From NCBI GenBank assembly GCA_030220185.1, contig JASPKZ010003844.1, positions 1,373,001-1,437,000 on the forward strand: DNA of 64,000 nucleotides, read 5' to 3'. The stretch comes from Diploptera punctata. Taxonomy: Eukaryota; Arthropoda; Insecta; Blattodea; Blaberidae. Positions 9,576 to 20,341 of the stretch are shown in pieces (the stretch's first letter is position 1; each line of letters begins with the position of its first letter). Position numbers and translations under genes: made by a program. A model generated the notes under the pieces. That model was not told the DNA's origin and made no database searches. It worked only from the letters and a program-made list of their open reading frames with translations.

Positions 9576-10001
9576 ATGTCATACATAGGCCCACTTTCAA
9601 ATAAAATATCTAAACACTTCAAAAAGTTGAACATTAATGTGGCATTTAAAACTAATAAAACTCTACAAAATATAATAAAAAACAATAAAACCAAAACAAA
9701 AAAAGAAAAATTATCAGGTGTATATAAATTGAAGTGTGGCACATGTGACAATGTCAATATAGGACAAACTGGTAGACCTTTTATATCTCGGATAAAGGAA
9801 AACATGAGAGCATATAACAGAAATTTAGAAAATTCAAACTATGCTAACCACCTATTCCAATTTAATCATTGTTTCGATCCAAATTTTGAAATTTTACATA
9901 TTTGTGATAAGGGTAAGAAGTTAGATCTTTTGGAAGCTGTAGAAATTAATAAGTTTAAAAGTAGTAAAAAAACTGTTAAATTCTCAACTTTATTTGAATG
10001 A
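9576..10001 (+). CDS. Penelope-like GIY-YIG endonuclease domain, intact ORF fragment
   Basis: A 141-residue open frame reads SGVYKLKCGTCDNVNIGQTGRPFISRIKE, then NYANHLFQFNH. This is the GIY-YIG nuclease fold that PLEs carry after the reverse transcriptase: GVYKL stands for GIY and NIGQTGR for YIG, followed by the conserved arginine. The Cys-x-x-Cys (CGTC) between the motifs is also a PLE feature. The frame is unbroken from 9576 to its stop, but upstream reverse-transcriptase sequence is absent, so it is a 5'-truncated copy. The first-Tyr substitution (NIG for YIG) may weaken activity. No promoter is visible. Confidence 0.8.
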   Translation: MSYIGPLSNKISKHFKKLNINVAFKTNKTLQNIIKNNKTKTKKEKLSGVYKLKCGTCDNVNIGQTGRPFISRIKENMRAYNRNLENSNYANHLFQFNHCFDPNFEILHICDKGKKLDLLEAVEINKFKSSKKTVKFSTLFE

Positions 10002-10091
10002 ATCCCCTTTGTTAAATTAAAAAATTTAAATAAATATTGTTGTATTGTTGCTTAGATCAGTTGGAACACAATTCATAATTTGTTAACATGT

Positions 10092-10124
10092 CTGAAGAAG
10101 GTACAGTGTACCGAAACAGCTGTC
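10092..10124 (+). ncRNA. hammerhead-ribozyme-like motif downstream of PLE endonuclease
   Basis: CTGAAGA, one A, a 5-bp stem GGTAC/GTACC with loop AGT, then GAAAC-AGCT-GTC. Every core box of the CUGANGA-stem II-GAAA-UH pattern is present and stem II is perfect. AC...GT can form a 2-bp helix III with an AGCT loop. It lies 90 bp after the endonuclease stop, where PLE terminal repeats are expected. Confidence 0.65.
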
Positions 10125-10411
10125 ACTGAATTATATAATAAATATGAAAATCAAATAAAACTACGTTTTATTTTTATTTAATTAATTAATATGGATTTTC
10201 ATCAAGTAAACACCAACTCAATTGATTAGTAAAAAATCAGTTCCTTTTATTTACAGCACTTTTGACTGTTTTATGATATAACCTTTACAAATTTCAGTAA
10301 TACTGCTATGATATACTCACCTATTCATATTTTATCTCTATTAGTAGACAAAAATACACACACACAAACAAACATCCTAGATGCAATATTAGGAATTATA
10401 TTAAAGTGTAG

Positions 10412-10747
10412 TCCACCGCTGTGGTCTCGAGGTAGCGTGCTGCCTTGTCACGCAGCGGGCCCGGGTTCGATTCCTGGTCGGGACAGGCTCCTGGGTGAGG
10501 TTTTTTCCGGGGCTTTTCCTCACCTGTAAGACAAATGTCAGGAAGCCTAGGGTCCAACGGTCCCCAAAATCATCTGGCCATCATCATCATCCTTACCATT
10601 ATCATCACCATCCTTCACTCGTGTGGAAAGCAACGGGAAGCTACCACACCTATAATTCCCTAGTAAAGCTGCAAAGCATAGAATGAAAATGCTATGAATG
10701 CAGTGAAACACCTGCCCTGGGGCAGAATTACTATGGATGGTTGGATG
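10412..10747 (+). mobile_element. tRNA-derived SINE, family C, copy 2, 9-bp TSD
   Basis: Full-length copy from CCACCGCTGTGG to GGATGGTTGGATG. TTAAAGTGT at 10401-10409 recurs at 10748-10756 as target-site duplication. The head has A-box-like GTGGTCTCGAGG and B-box GGTTCGATTCC. Its anticodon region (CTTGTCACGC) resembles a tRNA-Asp with one extra base. The body is shared with the other family-C SINEs. Confidence 0.9.
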
Positions 10748-10914
10748 TTAAAGTGTGTCAAAACAAAATTTAAGATTTTTTTAACAGAAATTGTTTAGAC
10801 TATTAATATGCAAGGGGCAATGGGTGTCCTTAGTCAATGACAGAATAAACATCGTGATGGGCGTGATGCGTATCACTCATAAGTTCCTCTGCTGGAGTAC
10901 CAGTTCCCTTTTTG

Positions 10915-11165
10915 TCGGTCCCAGTAGTTTAATGGTTACCATTCTCGGCTCTGGTAGTGTTCGGGGATTCAAACCCGGCTGGTTACATGGATTTTTAACA
11001 GCTTAAAACAGTTGAGTATAGCAAGTAAAGCTTAGGTCTCATGCCGTTTACAGAACTTTAAAGAACAATGTGCCTGGAAAAAGAAGCCTCTGGGAAAAAT
11101 GTGTTGGTACTTGACCCTCTCCCCATATATGAATTACGGCGCTAATAGTCTGCGGTATTAAAGAG
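10915..11165 (+). mobile_element. tRNA-derived SINE-like element, single copy here
   Basis: The start (CCCAGTAGTTTAATGGTTACC, then GGGGATTCAAACCCGGC) has the A-box and B-box of a tRNA gene, with a long degenerate anticodon/variable region. A non-tRNA body follows, including GTGCCTGGAAAAAGAAGCC and a final GGTATTAAAGAGCG. No second copy in the window, so the 3' edge is a guess. Confidence 0.5.
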
Positions 11166-11265
11166 CGTCATTATAATATAAAATACTATCTACAAACTCA
11201 TCTACATACCTAACATTCACCTCAACTGTACGTGCCCCTCATTTGAAATTCATAAATAGAGAGTG

Positions 11266-11605
11266 AATCTTGGATTATCACTACCAAACAAGAAAGTAAA
11301 ATCCAAGCAGCCGACATGAAAATTTTAAGAAGCGTAAAAGGATGCACTAGAATGGAACAGATAAGAAACGAGGATATCCGTGAAGAACTGCAGATCTACT
11401 CCATAAAAGAAAATATATTTAACGACAAGATTCAGTGTAAAGAACATGTAGAAAGAATGGAAGAAAGTAGATTACCAAATAAAATTTTACATTATTTTCC
11501 GAGAGGAAGAAGAGATGTCGGACGTCCTCGGAAGAGATGGTCTTAGATCTATTAGTGAAGACGGAACAGGCAACTAATGCCTAAACCAGGAAGTGAAGAA
11601 GAAGA
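11266..11605 (+). mobile_element. family-B LINE, 5'-truncated, possible 8-bp TSD
   Basis: The frame from about 11266 reads ESWIITTKQESKIQAADMKILRSV, GCTRMEQIRNEDIREEL and GRRDVGRPRKRWS, then the (GAA)n tail. AGAGAGTG at 11258-11265 recurs at 11606-11613. C-terminal remnant only; a stop lies just after RKRWS. Confidence 0.8.
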
Positions 11606-11689
11606 AGAGAGTGTTCTATGCAGAAACTAACCAAAAGTTATCTGATTTATACAAATTTATAGTAAAAATGTAAACTTCTTCTTTTTCTT

Positions 11690-11930
11690 CTCCATCGTAA
11701 TAAATCTCTGGTCTTATAGGCACCTTTACGTGTCGATGCCCGAACCGTAGGGTAGCACGAACTGTAGCGAGAGGGACTTTAAACTTTAGATCACATATAT
11801 GTTTTCTGACCACATAATAATGAGCTCAATCCAGGGCTTCCTCCGAGACAACATAATATTAATACGAAACACAACCATGAAATTAAATATGACCAAAATT
11901 ATTATGATGGTAATACGAAGGTGATATTCA
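11690..11930. repeat. dispersed repeat family M, copy 1
   Basis: Matches 22020-22300 and partly 50560-50660. Shared strings are GGGA.TTTAAACT...ATCACA, AACCACA.AA.AATG.GCT, CAATGTCAG or CAATCCAG followed by CTTCC.., and GACAACA.AATATTAA. It resembles non-coding, moderately diverged repeat debris of unknown class. Another piece with GGGCCTTAAC lies at about 12190-12225. Confidence 0.45.
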
Positions 11931-12227
11931 CGGTTCATCAGGAAAAGATGTAAAAGCAGTTAAATATGCAACTACTAACATAGCTACTTCCAGAAAAGTC
12001 ATTAAAGGTTTACTTATATAGTTATACGAAATCATCGTTAAAGTGTATTTTACGTTTTGTTGAACCTGTATTTTATGTTTTGATAACATGTTTTGTGTTT
12101 TATTAGGATATAAAGTATATGTTTTGTTGCCTAGTAACTACGAACTAAAGCATCACAGATTGTTAGATAAGTAATAGTATAATGTTCGGGGATCTATTGG
12201 GCCTTAACATTTCCTGAAATTTGCTTA

Positions 12228-13310
12228 TACTTACTTACTTACTTACTCACTAGCACTATCGAACCCGAAGGTTCATGGCCGCGCGGACACAAGCTCTCCA
12301 TACATCCCTATCCTGAGCCAATGCTTTCCAATCATTCCCTGTATAATCTACTTCCCTCAAATCATAGTTAATGTTGTTCTCCCACCTCATTCTTGGCCTA
12401 CCAACTGGGCGTTTTCCCTCTGGCTTTCCTACAAGAAGCTTCCATGCACGTATTTCATTCCCCATACGTGCAACATGTCCTGCCCATCGCAGTCTACGAG
12501 ACTTAACTGTTCTTATTATATCTGGCTTCCTATAAAGACCATGTAGTTCATTGTTATGTAGTCTTCTCCATTCACCTGTCTGTTCATCTCTCTTTGGTCC
12601 AAAAATTTTCCTAAGAACTTTATTCTCAAATACTCGTAATCTCCTTTCCTCCCTTAAAGTAAGAGTCCATGTTTCGCACCCATATAATATAACTGGTAGA
12701 ATAATAGTTTTATATATTTTCAGCTTAACGTTTTTGAAAGGAGTTGGGACATCAAAAGTCTCTGCAATGCATAATAGCAAGCATTTCCAGAATTGAGCCT
12801 ATGTTTAATTTCTTTGTGCATCTCATTCCTATTGTGATTATTGTTCCTAGGTATTTGAATTCAGCCACTTCCTCAAAATTTCCCTCATTTGTCATTAGCT
12901 GTCCATTTCCATTATATACTGAATTTCTACGTGTGACCATATATTTAGTTTTACTGATATTTACTTCCAGTCCTAATTTCTTAGTGTTACTCAATAGTGT
13001 GTGCGTGTTGGCCTTTAGTATCTCCTCGCTATCGGCCAGTAGTACTACATCATCAGCATAAACTAACAGCTTATTAATACCATTGAGTTGTAAGCCTTCC
13101 TCATTCTCTAAAGATTTAATGGCATGCTCTAGTACAAAATTAAATAGTAGAGGAGATAGTGCATCTCCTTGCTTCAACCCATTCTGGATTTCAAAAGTGT
13201 CTGAAAACTGTTTGCCTACACGCACCCTACTCTTTGAGCCATTTAGACACATTCGTATAAGTCTAACCAACTTTTTAGGAATTCCGAATCTTATAGGTGA
13301 GTAAAATCCC
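12228..13310 (-). mobile_element. family-A LINE, best-preserved copy
   Basis: About 1.08 kb, minus strand, with the AAGT-repeat tail at 12228-12246. It holds the second half of the reverse transcriptase plus the complete C-terminal tail, with only one frame change. It serves as reference for the other family-A copies. The 5' end is truncated near 13310, within the reverse-transcriptase domain; no convincing TSD. Confidence 0.9.
12256..13270 (-). pseudogene. family-A LINE reverse transcriptase, C-terminal half, one frameshift
   Basis: Two overlapping minus-strand frames (13270-12752 and 12780-12256) together encode, from the N side, LKQGDALSPLLFNFVLEHAI, NKLLVYADDVVLLADSEE and LEVNISKTKYMV, then the tail ending AMNLRVR. 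YADD is the catalytic box, with two aspartates. The frames meet at 12752-12780, where a short deletion or frameshift also removes part of the linker. The N-terminal palm and endonuclease are missing. It would have copied LINE RNA at a nicked target. Confidence 0.85.
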
Positions 13311-13465
13311 CGGAAGAAACTATCACCTAGGAAACTTGCCCGTTGCGTAGTAGTTAGACACAGAGGTGTATAAAAAGTGTTAACACGATAGTGCTCAGAT
13401 CTTGGACCGAAATCTACACATCAAAAAATGAATGAATGCATAGGCCTACTGCCTGAAGTTTGGAA

Positions 13466-13957
13466 AATATATGTTTATGCGCGATAGTGCGTTTTATCGT
13501 ACTTATAACAGTGGCGACCATGGTTGAAAGTTCAACTTCATACATTTCGTGGTTGCCAACCTAAATAACTATACTGTAATAAAATAACTGTACTGTAGCA
13601 TTACATATTACAAACCACGTGTGGGAAATAAAGCCACTAACCCTTATACATACTACGTACAATGTATATACAAAATATATCTAAAAGGTAGTGTTAATAT
13701 GCATTACACGAAACAAATCACTGCATTTTAAATGAACTGAACTTTGTCTGAAACAATATAAAACAATAATACGTACTTGCCGCCATTTTAAGACTAGATT
13801 GGTGTCATGGCCTCCTGTAATTTCAACTAATAAACATTGCCTACACTGTAAGCGTTAGTGAGTTGTTTATAATGAACACAAATATTTCCCACAAAGATGC
13901 TATTATTTTACTATTATTTATTATTTTGAAAACACAATCGAGCAAAAAATAATGTAC

Positions 13958-14018
<61 letters not shown>

Positions 14019-14320
14019 CTTTATTTTAGCTGGCAGAGTTAAGGCCATAAGGCCTTCTCTTCCACTCAACCAGCGAATAGTAAAATTATACAAAAAATTA
14101 CATACATATTACAATTTTAAGATATTAAAATACAGACTAAACAAAATACAAAGATGATGTGATCTAATACTAGCTAATACTAACAAAAACATAGAATATT
14201 GTGAAGTGTTTTACAGAATCTCGAAAATTAAAAACCTCGCTATCGTTCGTTTTTTAAACATTTTTTCTCGATTGTGTAAAAACCACTTCTCAACCTCGAA
14301 TCGTAATATACTATTTAATT
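13466..14320. repeat. family G repeat, copy 2, interrupted
   Basis: Follows copy 1 (440-927) from GCGCGATAGT to about 13895. After an insertion it resumes around 14220 with CTCGCTATCGTTCG, CGATTGTGTAAAAACCACTTC and CGTAATATACTATT. The inserted stretch holds a LINE tail with an (AAT)n end. The match in order and spacing proves that the two halves were once joined. Confidence 0.65.
13956..14200 (-). mobile_element. family-E LINE 3' end with (AAT)n tail
   Basis: An (AAT)n run of about 60 bp is followed by TTTATTTTAGCTGGCAGAG and TTAAGGCCATAAGGCC, then CCAGCGAATAGTA. Read on the minus strand this is a 3' UTR ending in (TTA)n. The same end occurs at 21106, 25112 and, on the plus strand, 57239-57376, where residual coding sequence places it after a LINE reverse transcriptase. 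It lies inside repeat G copy 2. Confidence 0.75.
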
Positions 14321-14756
14321 TATATGCAGTTGTGTGTTCTTTTAATGCAGAGACCGAATTCTTCCTTGATGGAACTGGTATTCGCTTTATTTTAATTAAT
14401 TAAATGGCAAGGGACACGTTCTAGATTCATCATCTTACAGTAAGTAATGAGGATGAGAAAATTAATATAGAATATCGGAAAGTAATAATACTTGGTGCTG
14501 GAAAAACACCTGCAGCCGGGAATTATATCCCATCACGTTAAGTGCATATCATTTGTTACATAGGCCGAGTTCACTTATCTAAACTTTCCTCATTTAGACA
14601 CCAGTTATCACCCAACATTAAACTTCACAAATGAAATAAGGAAAAAAGATTTAGTCTCTAATATTGGCACGGTAGGAATCGATTGAGCAGGAATTGAGCT
14701 ATTTAGGGTATCGTGTTCTGCACACCTACGCGTATGTTCTGACAATAAAGGTCGTT

Positions 14757-15362
14757 CAGTTCTGCTTCACTGTTTTGTATACATGAATGTTTCGTGTGTA
14801 TGTTTGCGTATATAAGGAGTCTATAAAAATACTCAAGAAAAAAAAACAGTTATAAATATTTAATGTTATAAAGTTAAACTGAAAATATATAAAACTGTTA
14901 TTCTCCCAGTTAAATTATACTGTACGGATGCGAAACATGGACTCTTACTTTAAGGGAGGAAAAAGATTACAAGTATTTGAGAACAAAGTTCTTAGGAAAA
15001 TGTTTGGACCAAAGAGAGATGAACAGACTGGGGAATGGAGAAGACTACAAACAGTGAATCACGTGATCTTTATAGGTAACCAGATATAATAAGAAAAGTT
15101 AAGTCTCGACTGCGATTGGCAGGGAATGTAGCACGAATTGAGAATGAAAAGGGCACGGAAGCTTCCAATAGGAAAACCAGATAGGAAACGCCCATTTGGT
15201 AGCACAACAATGAGGTAGGAGAATAACATTAACCATGTTTTGAGGGAAGTAGATTATACAGGGGATGATTGGAAAACATTAGCATAGCACAGGGATATGT
15301 TGAGAGAGCTTATGTCCGTGCGACCATGAACTTACGGGTTCGATAGAGCCAGTGAGTTAGTT
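14757..15362 (+). mobile_element. family-A LINE in tandem-duplicated segment, unit 1
   Basis: Plus-strand, degenerate LINE tail. Landmarks are ATGCGAAACATGGACTC, TTTGGACCAAAGAGAGATGAACAGAC and GGTTCGATAGAGCCAGTGAGTTAG. It is preceded by non-LINE sequence (TTCAGTTCTGCTTC...GGAGTCTATAAA...ACTCAAGAAAA) that recurs before unit 2 (15387-16268). Stops and indels throughout; no usable frame. Confidence 0.7.
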
Positions 15363-15386
15363 ATTTATAAAGAAAATAAAGTTTTT

Positions 15387-16268
15387 TCAGTTCTGCTTCC
15401 CTGTTTTGCATATATGAACTTTTGATGTGTATGCTTGTGTATTTGAGGAGTTTATAAATAATACTCAAGAAAATATATTCTAACATAAATATTTCAATAT
15501 TATAATGTTAAACTGAAAATATATAATACTGTTATTCTTCTAGTTAAATTATACTGATGCGAAACAAGTATTCTTACTTTAAGGGAGGAGAAACTATTAT
15601 GAATATAGGAGAATAATGTTCTTAGGAAAATTTTTAGATCAAGGAAAGATGAACCGATAGGGAATGAAGACCCACAACAGTGAGTTACATTTCCGATTGA
15701 GGGTCTTTCCACTTTTTCAGCGGTTGCCCTTTTACCAGCCGGCTGCTGGCCCTTCACATCCACATGTGTCAATCACAGAGGTAGATGATCAACAGCCAGT
15801 GTAGGGGTGACATGTGGTTAGCATGTCGAGTCCCCCAGCCGTTATAGCTGGTTCCTCAACCTGGAGCCGCTACTTATTGTAGCTACCCAATTGCCTCACG
15901 ATGCTGGGTGGGCACCGGTCCCATACTGGCCGAAATACCATGAGAAAATTTCTTCCCCCATGGAGACTCGAACAGCGCAAGTCCCGTAGCTCTGCGCCAA
16001 GGCTTCCTACCTTAACCGCTCGGCTACGGCGTGAGCTACATGCTTTTTTTTTTATAGGAAACCAGATAAAATAAAAACAGTTAAGTCTCGTAGACTGCGA
16101 TGGGTAGGACATATGGCACTAATGGGGCATGAAAGAGGGACATGGAAGCTTCTTTACAGGATATGATTAGAAAACATTACCTCAATATAGGGATGTGTGG
16201 AGAGCTTATGTCCAAGTGACCATGAACCTATTGGTTCGATAGTGTCAGTGAGTTAGTTAGTTAGTTCT
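15387..16268 (+). mobile_element. family-A LINE in tandem-duplicated segment, unit 2
   Basis: Repeats unit 1, beginning at TTCAGTTCTGCTTCCCTG and ending in GATAGTGTCAGTGAGTTAG, with a 340-bp SINE inside (15691-16030). The shared non-LINE leader shows a local duplication of a roughly 0.6-kb segment after the LINE arrived. Divergence between units looks like 10-20% by eye, so the event is old. Confidence 0.7.
15691..16030 (-). mobile_element. tRNA-derived SINE, family L, copy 1, 11-bp TSD
   Basis: Inserted in the duplicated LINE: GTGAGTTACAT (15680-15690) is matched by GTGAGCTACAT (16031-16041). Read on the minus strand, a tRNA-like head comes first (GCCGTAGCCGAGCGGTTAAGG, B-box GTTCGAGTCTCC). 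Its long central arm is as in Leu/Ser tRNAs. A body with GGTATTTCGGCCAGTATGGG and CATGCTAACCACATGTCACC follows. A second copy is at 53398-53938. Confidence 0.85.
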
Positions 16269-16849
16269 AAAAAAATGTATGTCCTTTCTGCATGAATCGA
16301 TTCAGTTGATGTTCCTTACTTCACTTATGCTGAAAATAATTGATCTGTTTTCTTGATAAATTTCATATAAACCAAGCGAGAGGCACACAATGATGAAATT
16401 GTTCACATCCGTTGCCATGGCATAATCACTGGAATCCCTACATTATATTCTATTCTATTTTATTTAAACTAGGAGGGGCAGGTTATTCTAGCACTGTGAC
16501 CTGAAAGTTCAAATGGAATGAAATGCACTCTACGATGTTTTTAGTCTGTTATGGTAGTGCGCTGGGCTCAAGGAGATGTTACAACCCTCCCTTTCGTCCT
16601 ATTCTGCCTTAACCCATTCGATTCAGGTTTAAATACTCAATGCATTTTCCCAGAAACCGGAAATTATATTGTCTATTTTCAGACATTCAAAACAAACAAA
16701 AAATAACGGTACTTGATTTCACAGTAAGGGCGAAGCAAAAGCACATTCCTCTACTATTCATAAATGTTCACAAAAGATTACCCTGCCAAGAAGTGTACAA
16801 AATATTGCAAAATATATAACAGCACAGTTAAGCGAGTCTACCTAGTCTT
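16269..16849. other. unassigned spacer
   Basis: AT-rich sequence with no recognisable frame, RNA gene or repeat partner in this window. A short direct element ATTCTATTCTATTTTATTT sits at about 16447. Confidence 0.4.
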
Positions 16850-17220
16850 TTGAGGCGAATGGGTTAAGTTGACACACGCAAGCTCAGAGTCATGAAGAAG
16901 TACCAATACATCACCATAACCACATATTTTAAACATTTGTGAGTTGCTAAACCGACAAGTTTTACCCAATATGGGATGAAATGAAGGGTTACATGAAATG
17001 AATGAATGAAGATGAAATGACATGATGGGAAGGGCAAGAGGATTGGAGAGTGTTTGTAAGATGAAATTCGGGAAATGGGAGAACCCCGAGAAAACCCCGA
17101 AAATCCTCCACCAATACTGCTCTGTAATCGCCAGGATTCGAATCTGGGATCCCACTCGGGGATCTCTCCTTTACTCACCTGAAGTCTAGGTGAGATTCCT
17201 CCATTTTGAATCAGGATGCC
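16850..17220 (-). mobile_element. probable tRNA-derived SINE, single copy
   Basis: Near the right end, the minus strand reads a B-box-like CCCAGATTCGAATCCTGG. Downstream lies CGGGGTTTTCTCGGGGTTCTCC, which resembles the post-tRNA zone of insect SINEs, and a TTCATTCATTCATTTCATG simple stretch. The anticodon part is degenerate. Edges are uncertain. Confidence 0.45.
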
Positions 17221-17768
17221 TGTCCTCATCTTTTGCTATTCTGTGTTATATTCATTGGTGCATTTGAATTACTGCTAACAACAGATACGCCATTGTGTAT
17301 CCATGCATTATGTGGTTTAAAATTTACGTGTGTTCCTGCCTACAACTGATAGACCAAATATATTGGTTTTTAAACCCCATAGGAGTGTAAGTCCTACATA
17401 AAAGAGTTTAAATAGGAAACAAAACAATCCAAACGGGATACGGGTAATGAAATCGACACAATAAAGAATATTAGTTTAATACTTTTTTACTATGAAATTG
17501 AATTAAACCTTAATAGGCCTATTTACCGTTAACCTTTAATATAAATGCTATGTAAATTAACAAATCAGAAAATCAATAAATACTCTATATGATGAGGGCT
17601 ATACGCTACGATCCGTAAGGTTGAAGGTTCGAGTCCTGATGGGGCAACCTTCTGGTGACACTATGACTCTGCAATCACTTGCCCTCTAACGGAAATGAAG
17701 ACTCCCCGCGTTTTCTGAGGGTAACGTCTGCCATCATTCAGAGCAGACAAACTGTCTGGCATCTTGTA

Positions 17769-19064
17769 CGTAGGTCACTAGATAAGTTTTCAGATGTGCA
17801 AAAATGGGCCATGATAGAATTTCCATACCTATCATATATTTTCAAACATCTCTTCGGCACATTCTATACACCGTTTAATCCTCTGGAACCACTTCTGGAA
17901 GCAGCCACGCCACTCGATCTCAGACATTGCACAAAGCTCCTCCAACAGCATCTTCTGGGCTAGGAAATTGGTGTCCGCGCATGCAATTCTTTACGTTCAG
18001 GAACAGAAAATTATCGCACGGGGCTAGGTCCAGACTGTAGGCTGAATGAGACATTAATTTCACCGGCGTCTTTTCCAGAAACATAATTGTTGCATTGGCT
18101 GTGTGCAAAGAAGCATTATCATGGTAGAGCAGAATTCCCCGCAGTCCAGTCTTTGGCCGCTTCTCCTGGATCTTTGAGAAGACTTTGGGGAGACAGACTT
18201 CTGTATACCATTTAGTAGTAACTGTCCTCTTATCCTCTAGCACAACTGTAGCCAGATGACCACTTGTTGAGAAGAAAGTGGCCATCATTTTCTTCCCCAC
18301 ACTCTTAGGTCTTTTGACTTTGGTCGGAGGCTGCTCATCTGGGAAGACCCAATCTATGATTGGTGCTTTGTCTCACGGTCATGCTGGTAGATCCAAGTTT
18401 CGTCACCTGTCACTATGTCTGACACCCGGCGGGAGTCTCCGTTGTAGAATCGCAGTATTTATCTGCACAATTCCACCCTAGTGTGTTATGCCCTTCTGAC
18501 AAGTCGTGTGGCACCCATCGAGAAGAAATTTTCCTCATCCTTAAGTATTGGTGCAGGATGGTGGAAATACTTGGGGAACTAATCCCTAGGGCCCCATCGA
18601 TGTCCTTATAGGTCAGTCGTGAATCTTCCTTAATCAGAGTCTCCACTGCAGAGACGTTTTCTTCTGACGCCACTGTTGTTGGTCTCCCACTTCTCCCTTC
18701 ATCTTTAAGGGATGTTCTCTCCCCCTTAAATTCAGGAAATCAGCGGAAAGCTTTTGCACGCGAAGGAGCAAGGTCCCCAAATATTTGTGTGAGTTGCTCA
18801 AGTGTTTACGACTCATTTAAACTACGCTTAAAATCATATAAAATCGTAGCAAGAAAATACTCCCTCTCAAGCCCCATAGGACACGTTTGATTTCACCACG
18901 CACAGACTACTTCACAAGGGTGCTGCTCAGAGAGAACTGAAAGGAAATTGTCTGTATGTGCTATGGGTTTGACGTTCGAGAGTTGGGCTTTCAAATGGTA
19001 TATTAGTTTATTGCATTCCTGTCGCCATACTGCCGTGTCTCAAAACTTTATCTAGTGACATACG
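17769..19064 (-). mobile_element. mariner DNA transposon, 1296 bp, TA target duplication
   Basis: TA duplicates (17767-17768 and 19065-19066) bracket the element. The inverted ends read CGTAGGTCACTAGATAAG on the left and, reversed, CGTATGTCACTAGATAAAG on the right, with similarity continuing to about 30 bp. The 1.3-kb length and the single transposase on the minus strand fit mariner. It sits in a family-J SINE, so it is younger than that SINE. The transposase is broken. Confidence 0.9.
17920..18816 (-). pseudogene. mariner transposase, frameshifted
   Basis: Minus-strand pieces in order: DNA-binding part SADFLNLRGREHPLKMKGE (18816-18634) and RLTYKDIDGALGISSPSISTIL, a helix-turn-helix (18673-18413), followed by WVPHDL. 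TGDETW with the first catalytic Asp is in another frame near 18400. YHDNASLHTA carries the second Asp and YSLDLAPCDNFLF the third (18300-17920). The last two are separated by the usual mariner spacing of about 34 residues. At least two frameshifts separate the parts, so no active enzyme is made. It would have cut and pasted the element at TA sites. Confidence 0.88.
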
Positions 19065-19162
19065 TACCGATTTTCTAGAACGGTGGGTGCCTTCACTCCC
19101 ATTATTCCAAGGGCTTCCTAAGGCCTGTAATGTAATGAAGAATGACTTGACATTACATTATA

Positions 19163-19299
19163 TATATACATATATATATATATATATTATTTTATTTTAT
19201 TGAAACGGATTGTCAACAGCACGTAGGGCTTGCTGCCCGTGCGACCCTTATTTGTAAATAATAGTGTTTCTTACTTTTAGTCTAATGAAGTCCTTCTAT

Positions 19300-19370
<71 letters not shown>

Positions 19371-19372
19371 CA
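19163..19372. repeat. LINE-like 3' tail with (CA)n(TA)n microsatellite
   Basis: TTGTCAACAGCACGTAGGGC, CCCGTGCGACC, and CTTACTTTTAGTCTAATGAA at 19207-19292 match 46620-46720. That stretch ends in AATAAAGTCC and looks like an element's 3' UTR. Here it is flanked by TA/TATA runs (19163-19186) and followed by (CA)n(TA)n at 19298-19364. Confidence 0.55.
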
Positions 19373-19968
19373 TTATTACATTTATAAGCTATCCTAGTTT
19401 AAGTACGTAGTGTATTTAATTTAAATGTATTCCTATCAAATAATTTAATAATTACTCGAATACAAATGATCACTTATGAGGGAAACTGATTTAATTGCAC
19501 GTTACTTATTTATTATTCTATTTTTTCAATCTACTGTATATGCTAATTTATAAATTTGAATAGATAAATATGAATATATATGAAATATAAGTATTCACAT
19601 CTATAAAAGACAGATGTTTATTATAAACTTTTATAATATTAAATATAAGTAATTTATGCATACAATAAATTATGTCATCTATTAAAATAATTAGAAATAT
19701 CATACCAGCGCTTATATCAGGAATTTACAGCGTAGATAACTAATTTAATAATAAGATAATAATGTGTAATCATATTTTTTTATAAAAGTTAAATTCCTCA
19801 ATTAATTTAATGCAGCTAATTTTTCATTATATATATATACATATATAAGAAATTATTTTTAAAAAATCGTTAAGTTGTGCTTGAAAAAAACGAATACATT
19901 ACTCAGTAGAACTTTCATTCTCTCATTAAAATATTTAAAATTCATCAAATTTATTCTAACGTTTTATT

Positions 19969-20003
<35 letters not shown>
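19373..20003. other. AT-rich spacer
   Basis: Very AT-rich sequence ending in a (TA)n run (19973-20003) into which a SINE inserted. No gene, tRNA-like or repeat feature identified. Confidence 0.5.
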
Positions 20004-20005
<2 letters not shown>

Positions 20006-20341
20006 ACCGCTGTGGTCTCGAGGTACCGTGCTGCCTTGTCACGCAGCGGGCCCGGGTTCGATCCACGGTCGGGGCAGTTTTTCTGGGTGAGGTTTTTATC
20101 GGGGTTTTTCCTGTAAGACAAATGTCAGGAAAACTTTAAGGCCCAAACGGTCCCCCGAAATCATATGGCCATCATCATTATCATCCTTCTCATTATCATC
20201 ATCATCATCCTTCACTGGTGTGGAAAGCAACGGGAAGCTACCACACCTACAATTCCCTAGTAAAGCTGGAAGCATAGCATGAAAATGCTATGATTGCAGT
20301 GAGAGACCTGCCCTCGGGCAGAATTACTATGGATGGATGGA
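20004..20341 (+). mobile_element. tRNA-derived SINE, family C, copy 3
   Basis: Full-length, CCACCGCTGTGG to ATGGATGGATGG, inserted in a (TA)n tract (TATATATC before, ACATATATATG after). Insertion into simple TA sequence hides the TSD. The polypyrimidine CATCAT/TCATCC block is expanded. Confidence 0.9.

Larger units (their letters stand above)
17590..19145 (+). mobile_element. tRNA-derived SINE, family J, copy 1, split by a mariner
   Basis: Left part 17590-17768: tRNA B-box GGTTCGAGTCCTGATGGGG, then CCTCTAACGGAAATGA and GTCTGCCATCATTC. Right part from 19065: CCGATTTTCTAGAACGGTGGG and CCTTCACTCCCATTATTCCAAGG. Both follow, in order, the undisturbed copy at 36448-36742 (GTGCCGATTGTCTAGAA...GGGAGCC). 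The gap is exactly the mariner. Confidence 0.75.
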
